Assembly (NCBI GenBank): GCA_026214975.1
Contig: CM047810.1
Location: 91,504,560-91,568,559, forward strand
Reading direction: 5' to 3'
Source of the DNA: Gentiana macrophylla
Taxonomy: Eukaryota > Streptophyta > Magnoliopsida > Gentianales > Gentianaceae
DNA length: 64,000 nt
Numbering within the stretch: the stretch's first letter is position 1; the number at the start of each line of letters is the position of its first letter. This document shows positions 24,422 to 35,866 of the stretch, one piece after another. Below the pieces are notes generated by a model. That model had not been told where the DNA came from and did not search any database. It saw only the letters and a program-made list of their open reading frames with translations. Both the position numbers and the translations under genes were made by a program.

Positions 24422-24767
24422 TGTAGAAAATAATTGTATGGAAGAAAGAAGAAGAAAAATGCAGAAACTTTAAAGAACAGTGATAAATTATGAAGAACAG
24501 TGATAGGAGAAATTTTGAACTTCATTCATCATCATAACAGAGTATTTTTAAGATCTTAAACTGTTAACCTTCACTCTATGTTACAGCTGAGTGTATATAG
24601 CAGCACTCTAGACTATAACCGATCCATAACCGCTCTAAACCGACTTAACTACTTCCTAACTGTTTCTGTAGTTAAGTGTTTGATAAAATGCCTCAAAAAG
24701 TATTTATCCAACACTTGATCACTTGAACATCTTAGACATGTAGCTTCTGTGTATGTTAACTCCAATA
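24422..24767 (-). repeat. 5' LTR of the 19342-24767 copia element
   Basis: 346 bp, a direct repeat of 19342-19667, with an extra 20 bp near 24470-24500 formed by duplication of the phrase GAACAGTGATA. Flanked on the right by the duplication AGGGG. Confidence 0.92.
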
Positions 24768-24772
24768 AGGGG

Positions 24773-25289
24773 GAACTAAGTAGTTAATCCCGTTAATGGG
24801 TACATAGACAGTCGCTTTGGTGGTGCAACTATTCACATTACACCCTTTCCCAGTTCTTTGTTCTACTATTGTAGGTGATCCTTTGGTTGTTTACTCAAAA
24901 CGCAAGTTGGAGGATACAGTTTAATGTGTCCTTTGCATTTTGCCTTGAAAAGCATTTCATACAGTACTGGAACCTCAATTGCTTATAAGTTTTGAAGAAA
25001 AACTTTCTTATCTTTTTGTTTAATGCTCTTCGACGTATCTTTTTATGCATCGGGCAATTTGGTTTGATCCTTCGTTGCATTGACTCCTTTAACAACACTA
25101 TGTAAGTTGATCATGTAATTCAAGACATGTTCATAAGTTTGCTCAAATAATCAAACTTTTTTTCCGTTAAACCTAGACACAACAAAAGCAAGATTGAGTT
25201 TATTTGACATTTCAAACTTGCTCCGATACCACTCCGTCAGCTACTTTTGAACTTGAAAATGCTTGATAACAAAATATTTTACACTAGAA
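24773..25289. other. Spacer with a possible copia leader remnant
   Basis: Minus strand TGGTATCGGAGCA at 25231-25219 resembles a tRNA-Met primer-binding site and is followed by a degraded reading frame toward 24895. This may be the leader and Gag start of another minus-strand element. I see no LTR to support it. The frame at 24895-25098 is not otherwise recognisable. Confidence 0.35.
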
Positions 25290-25456
25290 TGTACGTGTGT
25301 GTGTGTGTGTAATTGAAGTTCTGTAAATATAATTTTTGAGTTATGAATGAAATTCCATTTTCTTCTTCCATTCTCATGTTTTCACGCTTTCTTTAATCTT
25401 CGAATTTATGTTCTGTTCTTAATTCAAGTTCTTCCGATTGAACTTGAATTTCTTCA
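25290..25456 (+). repeat. 5' LTR remnant beginning with (GT)n
   Basis: From a GT run onward the sequence follows the end of the 3' LTR at about 37343-37502 with few differences (TAATTGAAGTTCTGTAAA ... GAACTTGAATTTCTTCA). Sequence left of the GT run has no match to the 3' LTR, so the first part of this LTR has been lost. Confidence 0.85.
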
Positions 25457-25580
25457 TTGTATGAAAGATTTTCTAAGCTGCGTATTATTGTGAACTTGAG
25501 AGTATCACAATAGAAAATGATTTCAGAACCTTGAGAGTGTTCTTGGAGTTTTGTCACTCTGTTTCTTGAAGAGTTCTTGC

Positions 25581-26300
25581 TATGGCTGCTTCAAATCGAA
25601 CGGGTACAGGTGCTGCTAGAGGGAATGCTCTGGAACTATAAGGCACTAGTCTTGTGGTTAGTACTTCTAGCCAATTTTACTTACATCCTAATGAAAATCC
25701 TAGTGTAGTTCCGGTTTTTCCATTATTAAAAGATAATAACTATCATTCTTGGGCAAGATCCATGACTATGATGCTTGAGACCAAGAATAAGTTGGGTTTT
25801 ATTGATGGAACTATAGAAAAACCAGACATTGATGATGATTTCTATAGAGTGTGGAGTCAATGTAATTCTATTTTTTTTACTTATATTATCAAGTCTGCTA
25901 TACCAGATATTGGACAAAGTGTTATGTGGCTGAAAACAACTAGAGATTTTGGTTAGATTTGGAAGATAGATTCTCCAATGTTGATTATTTTAGAGTATCG
26001 GATCTTGTGGAAGAAGTGAGTCCGACTAAACAAGGAAACTTGTTAGTAACCTCCTATTTTACTAAACTGAAATCAAAATGGGATGACACTGAAATTCTGA
26101 AACCCCTTTCCAACTTGTGAATGTGTAAAACCTCTTGTCTGCAACATTAGTTCCAAAATGAATGCCTACATTGAAGCAGATCATATGATTAGGTTCATGA
26201 AGGGCCTTAATGATAGTTTTGCTCTTATAAGGTCTCAAGTTTTTCTGTTAACACCATTGCCAAATCTCAAGCAAGCTTTTGCTATGATCAGTAAAGTTTA
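25581..26300 (+). pseudogene. copia Gag relic
   Basis: The ATG at 25581 gives 'MAASNRTGTGAARGNALEL' and then a stop. The frame reopens with 'LHPNENPSVVPVFPLLKDNN' and 'FIDGTIEKPDIDDDFYRVW' up to 25956. It continues after a frameshift with 'KLKSKWDD' and 'MIRFMKGLNDSFALIRSQV' to about 26300. The region is a close relative of the Gag at 23340-24261. At least three disabling changes are visible. Confidence 0.82.
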
Positions 26301-26599
26301 AAAGACAAGTACAATATGCTTTGGGGCATCCCCAAGGATCGTAATCTATGGTTTTGTTAATCAAGTGCGAGGCGAGCAGTGTCTGAACAACAATCACTAA
26401 TACTCAAACCAATGGTTAATATGGTTAATCAAGAAGAAACTCAAGAAATGGCCACATGTTCGAATGCATCTCAATACCACCAAAATCACCGCCTCCGATC
26501 GTACAATTGCGGGATCAAGTGACTCAATTGATGAGGATGATGGAAGTCAATAAGGCGATTCTAACCATCCTCTGTGAACCAAGTGATCGCTTACTAAAA

Positions 26600-27534
26600 A
26601 CCTCAAACCGCATCCTAGTGAGGTTCAAGGTTTGTCTGATAATTGTTGGTTTGTGGATTCAAGTGCCACGAGACCATATTGTATATGATAGTATTCTTTT
26701 TATTGCTAAAAACCAGCACTAGTGGTCACAAATACTCTACCTAATGGTCAAAACATTGCTATAACTTCGTAGGGCAAGTCAAGATAAATGATCACTTGAT
26801 TCTGCTCATGTGCTTTGTGTGCCTGGTTTCAAATATAATATAATATCTATTAATAGGATTACTAATAATTCTTGTATATCTCATTGTTTTTGTTGCAAAT
26901 AAGTGTTTGATGCGAGACAAATTCAAAGTGGAAGATGATTGGATCAAATGAGAAAGATAGAGGCTTATAAGTGTTCAAATCATATTGTATTGTTCATACT
27001 GCATTGAATGATTGCACACAAGTTCTTTTGTCAGATAAGATTGAAGAAGACATGCTATGGCATTATATATTAGGACATCTATCTAGTAAAAGAGATGCTT
27101 TATTACACAATACTTGTAATCAGATTAAAGTACCTAAAAATTCTGTATGCTATGTGTGTCATTTAGCTAAACAAAAAAAAGTTGCCTTTTCCATTAAGTT
27201 CTTCTTCTGTTAATTCTATCTTTGAATTAGTAAACATTGATATCTGGGGACCTACAGGCATCAGACTATCCATGGACAATCATATTTTCTGACAATTGTG
27301 GATGATTTCAGTAGATACACTTGGATTTATCTTTTGAGGTCTAAAGAAGAAGTAAAAAGTGGCATATCTGCTTTTATTCTTATGCATTGAATCAGTATCA
27401 CAAATCTATAAAGATTCTTAGGTATGATAATGGTCAGGAATGCAAGTACTCGGAATTTTTTGATGCAAAAAGTATTATTCATGAAACAAGTTGTGTGGAC
27501 ACTTCACAACAAAATGTTGTTGTGGAGAGAATAC
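26600..27534 (+). pseudogene. copia protease and integrase N-terminal half, interrupted
   Basis: The protease is reduced to 'CWFVDSSATRPYCI' at about 26640-26690, where the catalytic Asp-Ser-Gly has become Asp-Ser-Ser. The GAG-pre-integrase finger is open at 26971-27213 ('MLWHYILGHLSSKR', 'CYVCHLAKQKK'). The integrase core can be followed across two frames ('FLTIVDDFSRYTWIYLLRS', then 'ILRYDNGQECKYSEFF') to 'TSQQNVVVER'. There the solo LTR at 27535 cuts it. The continuation '[15 protein letters not shown]' is found at about 29389. Confidence 0.85.
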
Positions 27535-29386
27535 TGTTAGGAAATCAACTAGTCTACGCAGCGGAATTTTAAAAAAATTGATTTCCGATCCCAAGATCGA
27601 CTTCGTTTAATACAATAAACACGTTAAGTAGTTGACGGTGATTACATTCCTTGATCAAAAAGATCGATGCTTTAACCGTCAAATGAGAGTAGTATTGTGC
27701 GCGAGCCGTCCACGTGTCCGGCCTCTATCGATATCCACATGAACTCCTCGCCAGAATCCTCCTTGGATTGCTATTAGAAAAATCTGTTTGCTAGACCGGC
27801 CTTTTTCTCTCTCTAAAATTCTCTCGTAGAAGCTCTCTATTTTTTTCAAGAACAATTAGCTCTTGGAATTGGGATGTACAAAAGAGCTAGCCAATCCCTT
27901 TCTTATATAGGGAGAGTGGCGCCCCATATGTCCCTAATCTGATTAGGAGAAGCTTCCTAGTAGATAGATGAAAAAGAAAAACATTTTCCGAATAAATTAA
28001 GGAAAATCACTTTGATTGATTTATCTCTTTTATTATAATATCTTATATTAAATAAATTCAAGATATTGCCAATATCTTATATTGAATATCCTCTTCTAAT
28101 TACCATAAATCTATTTTTCCAAAAATCAATTAATATCTAATATTAATATATGGTAATCTTATTAATTAAATTGCACAATCTAAGTGTATCTTATACCCTT
28201 AGCTTCTGCGCCCCTTTTGCCAAATAATTGGCTTCCGGAATATTCTTTAAGTAATATAATTAATATCTTGTATTTAATATATTCATAATAAATAAATACC
28301 GTCATATTAAATTATTCACTATAACCCTTTATAGTCGATAAACTTTCATTATTTGGTTATCACTATAACCGCATTTTAATCCGCCTACATGTTCTTATGT
28401 GTGTGACCCGATAGGCTTCCGAATTTGTTGGCCGTAGACACAAAGTGCAAATTATGAAAATGCCCTTCATACCTAACGATCACGGGATAGCGTCTAGAAA
28501 CACATCGTGACCCCCAATCATCGGAAGAGTCAAAAGCAATGACTAATACCTTTCATGTGAAACAGTTACCATGTAAATAGAATCATATCGCTGTAATAAT
28601 ATCCATACAATCATATCTTGAGTGTCAGTACATTAACGATCGTATCTTATAATCTAGATATCATGCTCTCCCGGAATAACTCATTTACTCCCACTTTGTA
28701 AAGATTCTCGACAGCTAGACATTCCTTATAAGAAGGCCATTTCGGATATTCACTCCCAATCATAGGATATGCGATTCCCGGACGAACAAACATGTATCCT
28801 ACGCATGCTTCAGTATCACACCTAAGCACTACTGCATGATCGCCCCATGGCTAGGGGAAACTTCAATAGTGTCAAAGCATGACAATCCACACCGTGATGC
28901 CATGAAGACTCCGGTCTCAGGATAATTACACAACTGCCACATACTGTGACACTTAATGTAAGTGGGTCAGTCTAACGTACGCATTCTCTAATACACGTCC
29001 ACGTACAGTCCAAGTGTCTCTACACTTCGATAGACGAGATCTATCCCTATCTTCAATAAGATAGAAGACATCCAATACGTGCTAGTCTAATCATATTATC
29101 AATGTCCCATTTGACAGTACATACGACTAGAGACATTTAAGTATCAAACCTGTTAACGTGAATAGAGATCTCATCAACCATAATCACTATCATGGGTTCT
29201 CTATCACATTTTAATACTAAGGACGTTACTATATATATATATATACATTCAATAACAAGATATATAATAACAAAAGTGCTTTTATTAATCATAATAAAGT
29301 TATTACATGAACTAAATAGACTGTAAATGACCCGACCCGGTTGGATCCGGTCCAACCCGATTGGGTTTAGGACACCATTTTTTTTA
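27535..29386 (-). mobile_element. Solo LTR nested in copia integrase
   Basis: A 1.85 kb block starting TGTTAGGAAATC interrupts integrase after the codons for Val-Glu-Arg; the integrase reading resumes beyond it. The same sequence family occurs at 54208-56135 and 57211-58425. Its own orientation is minus: a TATA motif (CCTATATAAG) lies around 27900-27910 on that strand, and the better-preserved copy at 54208 starts TGTTGAAATAGTGTCC. The 5 bp on either side (AATAC and AAAAC) differ by one base, as expected of an old duplication. No internal domain is left, so it is a solo LTR formed by recombination between two LTRs. Confidence 0.82.
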
Positions 29387-30702
29387 AAAACATCAACATA
29401 TCATGAATGCTGCCAGGGCATTGAAATTTCAGTCTCATTTACCTTTAAGTTTGTGGGGTTATTGTGTACTACATGTTGATAGATTAATCAATATGTTTCC
29501 TACACCTGTACTTGATAATAAGAATCTCTTCTAACTATGAAGTATTGAAGGTTTTTGGATGTCTTGTATTTTCTTCTACTATACATGCTGTAAGGACAAA
29601 ATTTGATGCCAGGGCAAGGAATTGTGCTCATTTGGGACATGCTGATCACCAGAAAGGATACACACTTATAGATATCACCACACGGGAAGTCTTTGATTCT
29701 AGAAATGTTGTTTTCCATGAACAACTTTTCCCGTATCTTAAGCTACATATTATATCATCATACACCAATCGTTCTTTTCATGTGCTTTATATATCTGATA
29801 ACTATCTTTTTCCTCAGTCCTCTACACCTGCTGGGGCCAGACACACTGATGTTCTTCATTCAGATGGTAATACTCATTATGAGGAAGAATCAGCATCCAT
29901 TCCTGCCAATGATGCTCCTTATCCAGATGTTCATAATCAGCAGCATCATCAGTTCAGCAGCAGAATTCTGATTTTGACACTTTTAATATGTAATCCAATC
30001 AATCTTAGAAGTTCTACTAGAGAATCGAAGACACCATATTTCTTAAATCAATACATATGCAATCAGATTTCTCAAAACACACCTTATCCTTTGGACTCTG
30101 CTATCAGTTTCCACCAAATTTCTGACAAATACAGATCCTATGTCATGGAAGTGGACAAAATCCCAGAACATACGACTTATAATCAAAATGTTCAAAAGAA
30201 GGAATGGAAGGAAGCCATGCAGAAAGAGATTGATGCATTGGTTAGGACCAACACTTGGAAAATATTGGATCTACCACAAGACAAAAAACCTATTGGTTGT
30301 AGATGGGTATACAAGGTCAAATATAAGGCTGATGGATCTGTTGAAAGATATAAGGCCAGGTTAGTTGCAAAGGGATATACCCAAACCTATGGCATAGACT
30401 ATGAGGAAATCTTCTATCCGTAGCAAAAATGAATATATTCAGAGTTTTACTTGCATTAGCAGCTTCAAAAGGCTATCATTTACATCAACTTGATGTAAAC
30501 AATGCCTTTTTACATGGTGATCTGATAAAGGAAGTATATATGAAGTTACCACAGGGTTTTGAAGCTCCAAAATGCAAGGTTTGCAAACTCATCAAGTCCC
30601 TATATGGCCTAAAACAAGCAAGTAGGCGGTGGAACTGTAAATTGACAGAAGCATTACACAATCTGGGATATCAACAAAGAAAACATGATTAGAGTCTCTT
30701 TA
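29387..30702 (+). pseudogene. copia integrase C-terminal and RT N-terminal part
   Basis: Continues the integrase cut at 27534. The frame 29512-30423 is the longest open frame in the window (303 codons). It runs from the integrase C-terminus ('VLKVFGCLVFSS', 'RNCAHLGHADHQKGYTLID') through a Ser/Pro/His-rich linker into RT ('KEWKEAMQKEIDALVRTNTW', 'GCRWVYKVKYKADGS'). After a stop RT resumes at 30429 with '[19 protein letters not shown]' and '[13 protein letters not shown]'. A complete copia element then interrupts it at 30703, just before the catalytic YVDD region. Confidence 0.87.
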
Positions 30703-31177
30703 TGTAATGGTGACTTAAACTATGCTACTGAGTTTGGTCATCTGAGTGAAACACTATGCTGAGTTAGGTATGGGAGCTATGATCTGGTGTTCAACTGGGG
30801 CAGATCAGTAGAGTTGATCAACCTACTGAAGATAAGGCTAATGATGTTGAGTCTGCTGTTTCACAGCAGACTTAGGGAACACGTCTGCTGAATGGTTACA
30901 GTTTTGGTGAAGTTACTTCTGGGTATTTCAGTCATTTACTGGGTTGACTGTTTAGTCGGTTAGGGTTTGATTCCCAAGGCTATAAATACCATATATATTA
31001 ATTGTAACTTGTAACTTTCTCGTGATAATAAAATATTCTCGTTTATCCGTGGAGTAGTCTGAACACTGCCGGAATCCACATTAAATCTATGTTCTTCTTG
31101 TTTATGTGTTTGTTTACTTGTTAATTGCTTATCTTTACTCCCAATCACCATCACTTCTTGATCGATCCATCATAACA
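30703..31177 (+). repeat. 5' LTR of the nested copia element
   Basis: 475 bp, TGTAATGG ... CATAACA. It contains a TATA motif (CTATAAATACC, about 30980-30990) shared with the 3' LTR. The open frame at 30960-31154 on the other strand, which recurs at 35649-35843, exists only because the LTR is repeated. Confidence 0.94.
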
Positions 31178-31180
31178 AAC

Positions 31181-31192
31181 TGGTATCAGAGC
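31181..31192 (+). other. Primer-binding site, initiator tRNA-Met
   Basis: TGGTATCAGAGC, exact, three bases after the LTR end. Confidence 0.93.
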
Positions 31193-31300
31193 CAGGTTCA
31201 TCAAGAAATCTGTTTATCTATTTTAAGCAAGGTAGATTGGCACCAATTTCATAATTGACGCTAGGATTTGGGATCTACGCAAGCTTTTCTGGTGAGAAAG

Positions 31301-32095
31301 ATGTCTGCTTTAAACGTCAAGATTGACAAGTTTACAGGAAGAAACAGTTTTAGTATGTGGCAGATCAAGATGCGTGCTTTTTTGAAGCAACAGGGATTAT
31401 GTGGTCCCTTGTCTAAATCAACCGAAGGAAATGCTACTAAGAGAGCCAGTATGGAGGAGAAAGCACATTCAACAATTATGTTGTGCTTGTCAGATGTTGT
31501 TATCACGGAGGTTGCTGAAGAGGACACAGCAGAGAAGCTGTGGTCGAAGCTTGAGAGTCTATACCTGACAAAGTCTTTAACCAACAAGTTGTTGTTGAAA
31601 CAACGTCTATTCAGTTTAAGGATGCATGAAGGCACTCAGCTGAGGAATCATGTAGATTAGCTGAACATGATATTACTTGACTTAAGGAATATTGATGTGA
31701 AGATTGAAGATGAAGATGCAGCATTGATCCTACTTGTGTCATTGCATGCATCATATGAGAACTTTATGCAGTCCTTTATTATTGGGAAGGACTTAGTGTT
31801 ATTGGAGGATGTGAGATCTTCACTCCATGCTCGAGAGCTATGCCATAAGGCATCTGTTCTCGGGACGAGGCATACGATCCCACTGGATTGGTGGCTGGGA
31901 ATCAAGCAGGGGCCAGAAATTCTAGAAAGAAGAAATCCAAGAGAACTTCCAAGGGACCTAAAGCTAAGGATGTCTGTAATTACTGCAAGGAGTAGGGTTA
32001 TTGGAAAAATGAATGTCCAAAAGGAAGAAGCAATAGAGTACCCAAAGTCTGTACAGCTTGCTTTAAGGCGAACAAGACACCAACTCTGAAGAAGA
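31301..32095 (+). pseudogene. copia Gag relic (nested element)
   Basis: The likely start is the ATG at 31301 ('MSALNVKIDKFTGRNSFSMW'), although the frame is open from 31268. A TAG at 31658 interrupts the Gag domain at 'LRNHVD'; it continues with 'LLDLRNIDVKIEDEDAALIL' up to about 31900. The nucleocapsid knuckle ('CNYCKE' ... 'YWKNECPKG', about 31975-32025) is damaged, with a stop inside it and His changed to Tyr. Gag would form the particle. Confidence 0.87.
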
Positions 32096-32129
32096 TCTGG
32101 CCTTAGCAGTTTCAGAGTCATCAGGGCAC

Positions 32130-32540
32130 AGAGATGTATGGATTCTGGACACTAGGGCATCTTATCATGTGTGTCCAAACAGGGAGTGGTTTTCAACTTA
32201 TCAGCGGGTGGACGGAGGCCATATTGCAATGGCTAACAGCAAGGTCAGCAAAATAGTTGGGATTGGATCTGTTCACCTAAGGAAACGTTATGGTAAATTT
32301 TGCACACTGAATAAGGTTGGGTATGTTCCACAAATGACAAAGAATTTGATATCACTTAGTCTACTAGACAGCAAAGGGTTCAAGTTCAGGGGTGAAGTTG
32401 GAGTGGTGAATGTCTACAAGGATTCAGTTGTGATTCTGGAGGGTATCAGACATGGGACATTGTACATACTACAAGGGTCTACTGTATCAGGTTCTGCTGC
32501 TCTTGCATCATCAGATGTTCACCAGTCACAGTTGACCTAG
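32130..32540 (+). pseudogene. copia protease relic with mutated active site
   Basis: 'WILDTRASYHVCPNREWF' corresponds to the usual Asp-Thr/Ser-Gly-Ala; the glycine is replaced by arginine, which should abolish protease activity. The frame is then open from 32169 to 32540 with 'MANSKVSKIVGIGSVHL' and 'VPQMTKNLISLSLLDSKGF'. A stop separates it from the following integrase finger. Confidence 0.85.
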
Positions 32541-33225
32541 TTGTGGCATATGAGATTGGGTCATATGGGTGAAAGAGGGATGCAAATTTTGTCTAAGTCT
32601 GAACTACTTGGGGGACATAAGGTCAAGGAGTTGGAATTTTGTGAACACTGTGTGTTTGGGAAGCTACATAGAATCAAGTTCCTAAAAGCAATTCACACCA
32701 CAAAAGGGACACTTGATTATGTTCATTCTGATTGTTGAGGACCTTCAAGAGTGGAGTCATTGGGTGGTCATAGGTATTTTGTGTCTTTTATAAATGATTT
32801 GGGTAATTATGATGAGGATGGTTTGGGTAATTATGATGAAGCACAAGAGTGAAGCATTCAAGCACTTCAAAGAGTGGAAGGCTTTGGTTGAGAATCAGAC
32901 AGGGAAGAAGATCAAGAGACTTAGAACTGATAATGGACTAGAATTATGTTGGTCTGAGTTTGATGATTTTTTCAAGAATGAAGGCATTTCTAGGCACCAT
33001 ACTGTTAGAGATACTTCACAGCAAAATGGTGTTGCAGAAAGAATGAATCAAACTCTTATGGAGATGGAAAGGTGCATGCTCTCTAATTCTGGTCTAACAA
33101 GAAGATTTTGGGCGGAGGCTGTTAACACAGCATGCTACTTAATCAATAGGGGCCTCACACTGGAATCAAGCTCAAAACACCACTTGAGGTTTGGTCAGGA
33201 AAGTCAGCAGACTACTATGGTCTAA
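32541..33225 (+). pseudogene. copia integrase relic
   Basis: The zinc finger is at 32541-32735 ('LWHMRLGHMGERGM', 'CEHCVFGKLHR'), followed by a stop at 'VHSDC'. The core (32794-33225) keeps 'RLRTDNGLELCWSEFDDFF' and 'TSQQNGVAERMNQTLMEMER', so two of the three catalytic acids are visible. At 32795-32840 the phrase TTTGGGTAATTATGATGA is repeated, a short tandem duplication that replaces the normal sequence between core strands. Integrase C-terminal sequence beyond 33225 is frameshifted. Confidence 0.86.
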
Positions 33226-33395
33226 GGGTTTTTGGAAGCACAGTCTACTATCATATCAATGAAAGTAAACTGGAACCTAGAGCCAAGAAATGAGTATTTG
33301 TTGGATATGGAGATGGAGTTAAAGGGTATAGAATCTAGTCATCGGCTGAAAATAGGGTTATACTCAGCAGGAGTGTAGTCTTTGATGAAAATTCT

Positions 33396-35277
33396 ATGCT
33401 TAACTCATCTATGAGGGCCACATCTGAATTTGAAATTGGATCTGGAACTGAGAAGGTTGACAAACAGGTAGAGCTTCAAGTAGAGTCTGCTGAATTGAAA
33501 GACTCAGCAGAGGAGAGTCAACAATCAACAAATCAAGAACTAGATCCAAGCCAGTCTGCTGAACAAGGGTCAGTAGATACTCGGACAGCTGATGTTGGTC
33601 AGCAGGGTATAGCTCTCAATACAGCTATGAGGACCAACATCAGACCCCTAAGAAGATACGGGTTTGAGGAGGATATGGTTGGATATGCACTACAGGTAGC
33701 TGAAGAAGTGGATGGTTTGAACCTAACACTTACAGGGAAGTTGTGACATGTTCTGAGGCATCCCAATGGCTTGTTGCCATGGGAGAAGAAATGGAGTCAC
33801 TTTAGAAGAATGAGACTTGGGATTAGGTTAAACAACCACAGAATAGAAGGGTGGTCAGCTGCTAATGGATCTTCAAGAAAAAAAAAGGAAGGAATGACAT
33901 ATGCTGGGGGCATAAGATATAAGGCACGTTTGGTTGCAAGAGGGTTCGGTCAGAAAGAAGGGGTAGACTATGAAGAGATATTTTCTACAGTGGTCAGACA
34001 TACTTCCATCAGGGTGTTATTAGCAATAGTGGCACATCAGAATCTTAAACTTGAGCAATTGGATGTGATAACATATTTTCTACATGGAGATGTAGATAAG
34101 GAAATTTATATGACTCAGCCAGAGGGTTTCCAAGTTCCTGGCAAGGAAGGATATGTTTGCAAGTTGAAAAAGTCCTTATATGGACTTAAGCAGGCCCCAA
34201 GACAGTGGTATAAGAAGTTTGACAGTTATATGATTCAGCAAGGTTATAGCAGGAATCCATATGATTGTTGTGTTTATCACAACAAACTAGAGGATGGTTC
34301 AGTCATCTATCTGGTTCTGCATGTGGATGATATGCTGATAGCTGCTGCAAACAAGTCTGATATTCAAGATCTGAAATCTGCTCAAGGCTGAATTTGAGAT
34401 GAAGGATTTGGGGAATGCAAAGAAAATTTTAGGGATGGAGATCTATAGAGATAGGAAGCAGGGGAAGCTGTTCTTATCTCAGTAGGGGCATATTGAAAAG
34501 GTATTATCCAAGTTTGGCATGTCAGTAGGCAAACCTATAGATACTCCTATGGAACTAAATCTACATCTGTCTGTTGTGTTTGCTCCACAGTCAGCTGAAG
34601 AGGAAGAATACATGTCGAAGGTTCCATATGCTAGTGCGGTGGGCAGTTTAATGTATGTCATGGTCTGTACTAGGTCTGATTTGGCTCAAGCAGTCAGTGT
34701 TGTCAGCAGGTTTATGGCTCAACCTGGAAAGGAACACTGGAAGGCAGTGAAAAGGATATTTAGGTACCTTAGGGGTTCATCAGATATTGGACTCATTTAC
34801 GGAGGTGGTACTCAATGTTTTGTCATAAGGTACTGTGATTCTGATTATGCTGATGATGTAGACAGCATGAGATCTATGACTGGGTATGTGTTTACTTTGG
34901 GTGGTTCTGTGGTAATTTGGAAGGCAACTTTATAGGGTATAGTGACATTATCTACTACTGAAGCAGAATACATGGCACTGATAGAAGCGGGAAAGGAAGC
35001 AATCTGGTTGAAGGGGCTAGTCAATGATCTGAGTCTGCATCAAGATCAAGCCAGGGTGTATTATGACAGTCTCAGTGCAATATGTTTGGCTAAGGATCAG
35101 GTTCGTCGTGAGAGAACCAAGAACATTGATGTTAGGTATCATTTTCTAAAAAATGAGATGAGGGTCAAAGTGAAGAAGATCAGCACTGATGTTAATCATG
35201 TTGATATGTTCACTAAACAAGTTCCAAAGGGCAACTTTCAGTTGTGTCTGGACTTGCTGAATATCCAAAGTTGTTAA
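33396..35277 (+). pseudogene. copia linker, RT and RNase H relic (nested element)
   Basis: The Gln/Ser-rich integrase-RT linker is open at 33396-33746. RT (about 33900-34391) has 'RYKARLVARGFGQKEGVDYE', 'FLHGDVDKEIYMTQPEGF', '[19 protein letters not shown]' and an intact 'LHVDD' catalytic motif. A frameshift at about 34385 and a stop near 34484 lead to the connection domain ('GKPIDTPM'). RNase H follows (34519-34935 'RYCDSDYADDVDSMRSMTGY', then 34942-35277 'STTEAEYMALIEAGKEAIWL' and 'KNIDVRYHFLKN'). A stop at 34935 splits RNase H. The RT catalytic residues are preserved although the frame is broken. Confidence 0.9.
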
Positions 35278-35407
35278 TCTGAATTTGAGAATACTCAGCT
35301 GAAGGTGGGGGTCTGCTGAGGCATTCAAATCTGAAGACAAAGAGGATTTCAGGCACTTGGTTGTCTATCTGGTCAGTTTGCATGAAGTTGAAGTCAATGT
35401 GGAGATT

Positions 35408-35866
35408 TGTAATGGTGACTTGAACTATGCTACTGGTCAGCTAAATGCAACACTCTGCTGAGTCTGGTATGGGAGCTATGATCTGGTGTTCAAGAGGGCA
35501 AATCAAAGGTTGATCAACTCTTGAAGATAAGGTCATTGAAAATTGCTTTCACAACAAACTTAGGGAACACGTCTGTTGCATGGTTTTTGTTTTGGTGAAG
35601 TTACTTATAGGGTATTTCAGTCATTTACTGGGTTGACTGTTTAGTCGGTTAGGGTTTGATTCCCAATGCTATAAATACCATCTGTATTAATTGTAACTTG
35701 TAACTTTCTCGTGATAGTAAAATATCCTCATTTGTCTGTGGAGTAGTCGGCACTCTGCCGAAAACCACGTTAAATCTGTGTTCTTCTTGTTTATGTGTTT
35801 GTTTACTTGTTAATTGCTTATCCTTACTCACAATCACCATCACTTCTTGATCGATCCGTCATAACA
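35408..35866 (+). repeat. 3' LTR of the nested copia element
   Basis: 459 bp, direct repeat of 30703-31177 with a few short deletions and scattered substitutions. Ends CATAACA directly before the duplicated CTTTA. Confidence 0.94.

Larger units (their letters stand above)
19342..24767 (-). mobile_element. Complete Ty1/copia element, decayed coding region
   Basis: The 5426-bp element has all structural marks. Its LTRs are 19342-19667 and 24422-24767, flanked by the perfect 5-bp duplication AGGGG (19337-19341 and 24768-24772). The primer-binding site lies at 24410-24421 and a polypurine tract at 19668-19680. The order Gag, protease, integrase, RT, RNase H is the copia order. The LTRs differ by roughly 17 substitutions and one 20-bp insertion by eye. 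Coding sequence is broken by several stops and frameshifts and by a SINE (21341-21560). It is therefore a dead but structurally complete copy. Confidence 0.93.
30703..35866 (+). mobile_element. Complete Ty1/copia element nested in another copia RT gene
   Basis: A 5164-bp element with LTRs 30703-31177 and 35408-35866 and a perfect target duplication CTTTA (30698-30702, 35867-35871). It has an exact primer-binding site (31181-31192) and a purine tract (GTGGAGATT) before the 3' LTR. Domain order is Gag, protease, integrase, RT, RNase H. Stops, frameshifts and a changed protease active site mean it cannot move by itself. It belongs to a different copia lineage from its host: its Gag and RT ('LHVDD', 'GYSRNPYDCCVYHN') are of the Tnt1-like type. 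Confidence 0.95.

Noticed and set aside
28647..28829. Open frame in the solo LTR at 27535 that is similar to one at 55309-55578, suggesting a conserved LTR-encoded protein
   Set aside because: The two LTRs are homologous throughout, so similar frames are expected. Many of the differences between them change amino acids and no family resemblance is visible, so there is no sign of protein-level selection.
30960..31154. Minus-strand open frame repeated at 35649-35843
   Set aside because: It is simply the same LTR sequence occurring twice; it runs against the element and has no protein-like content.
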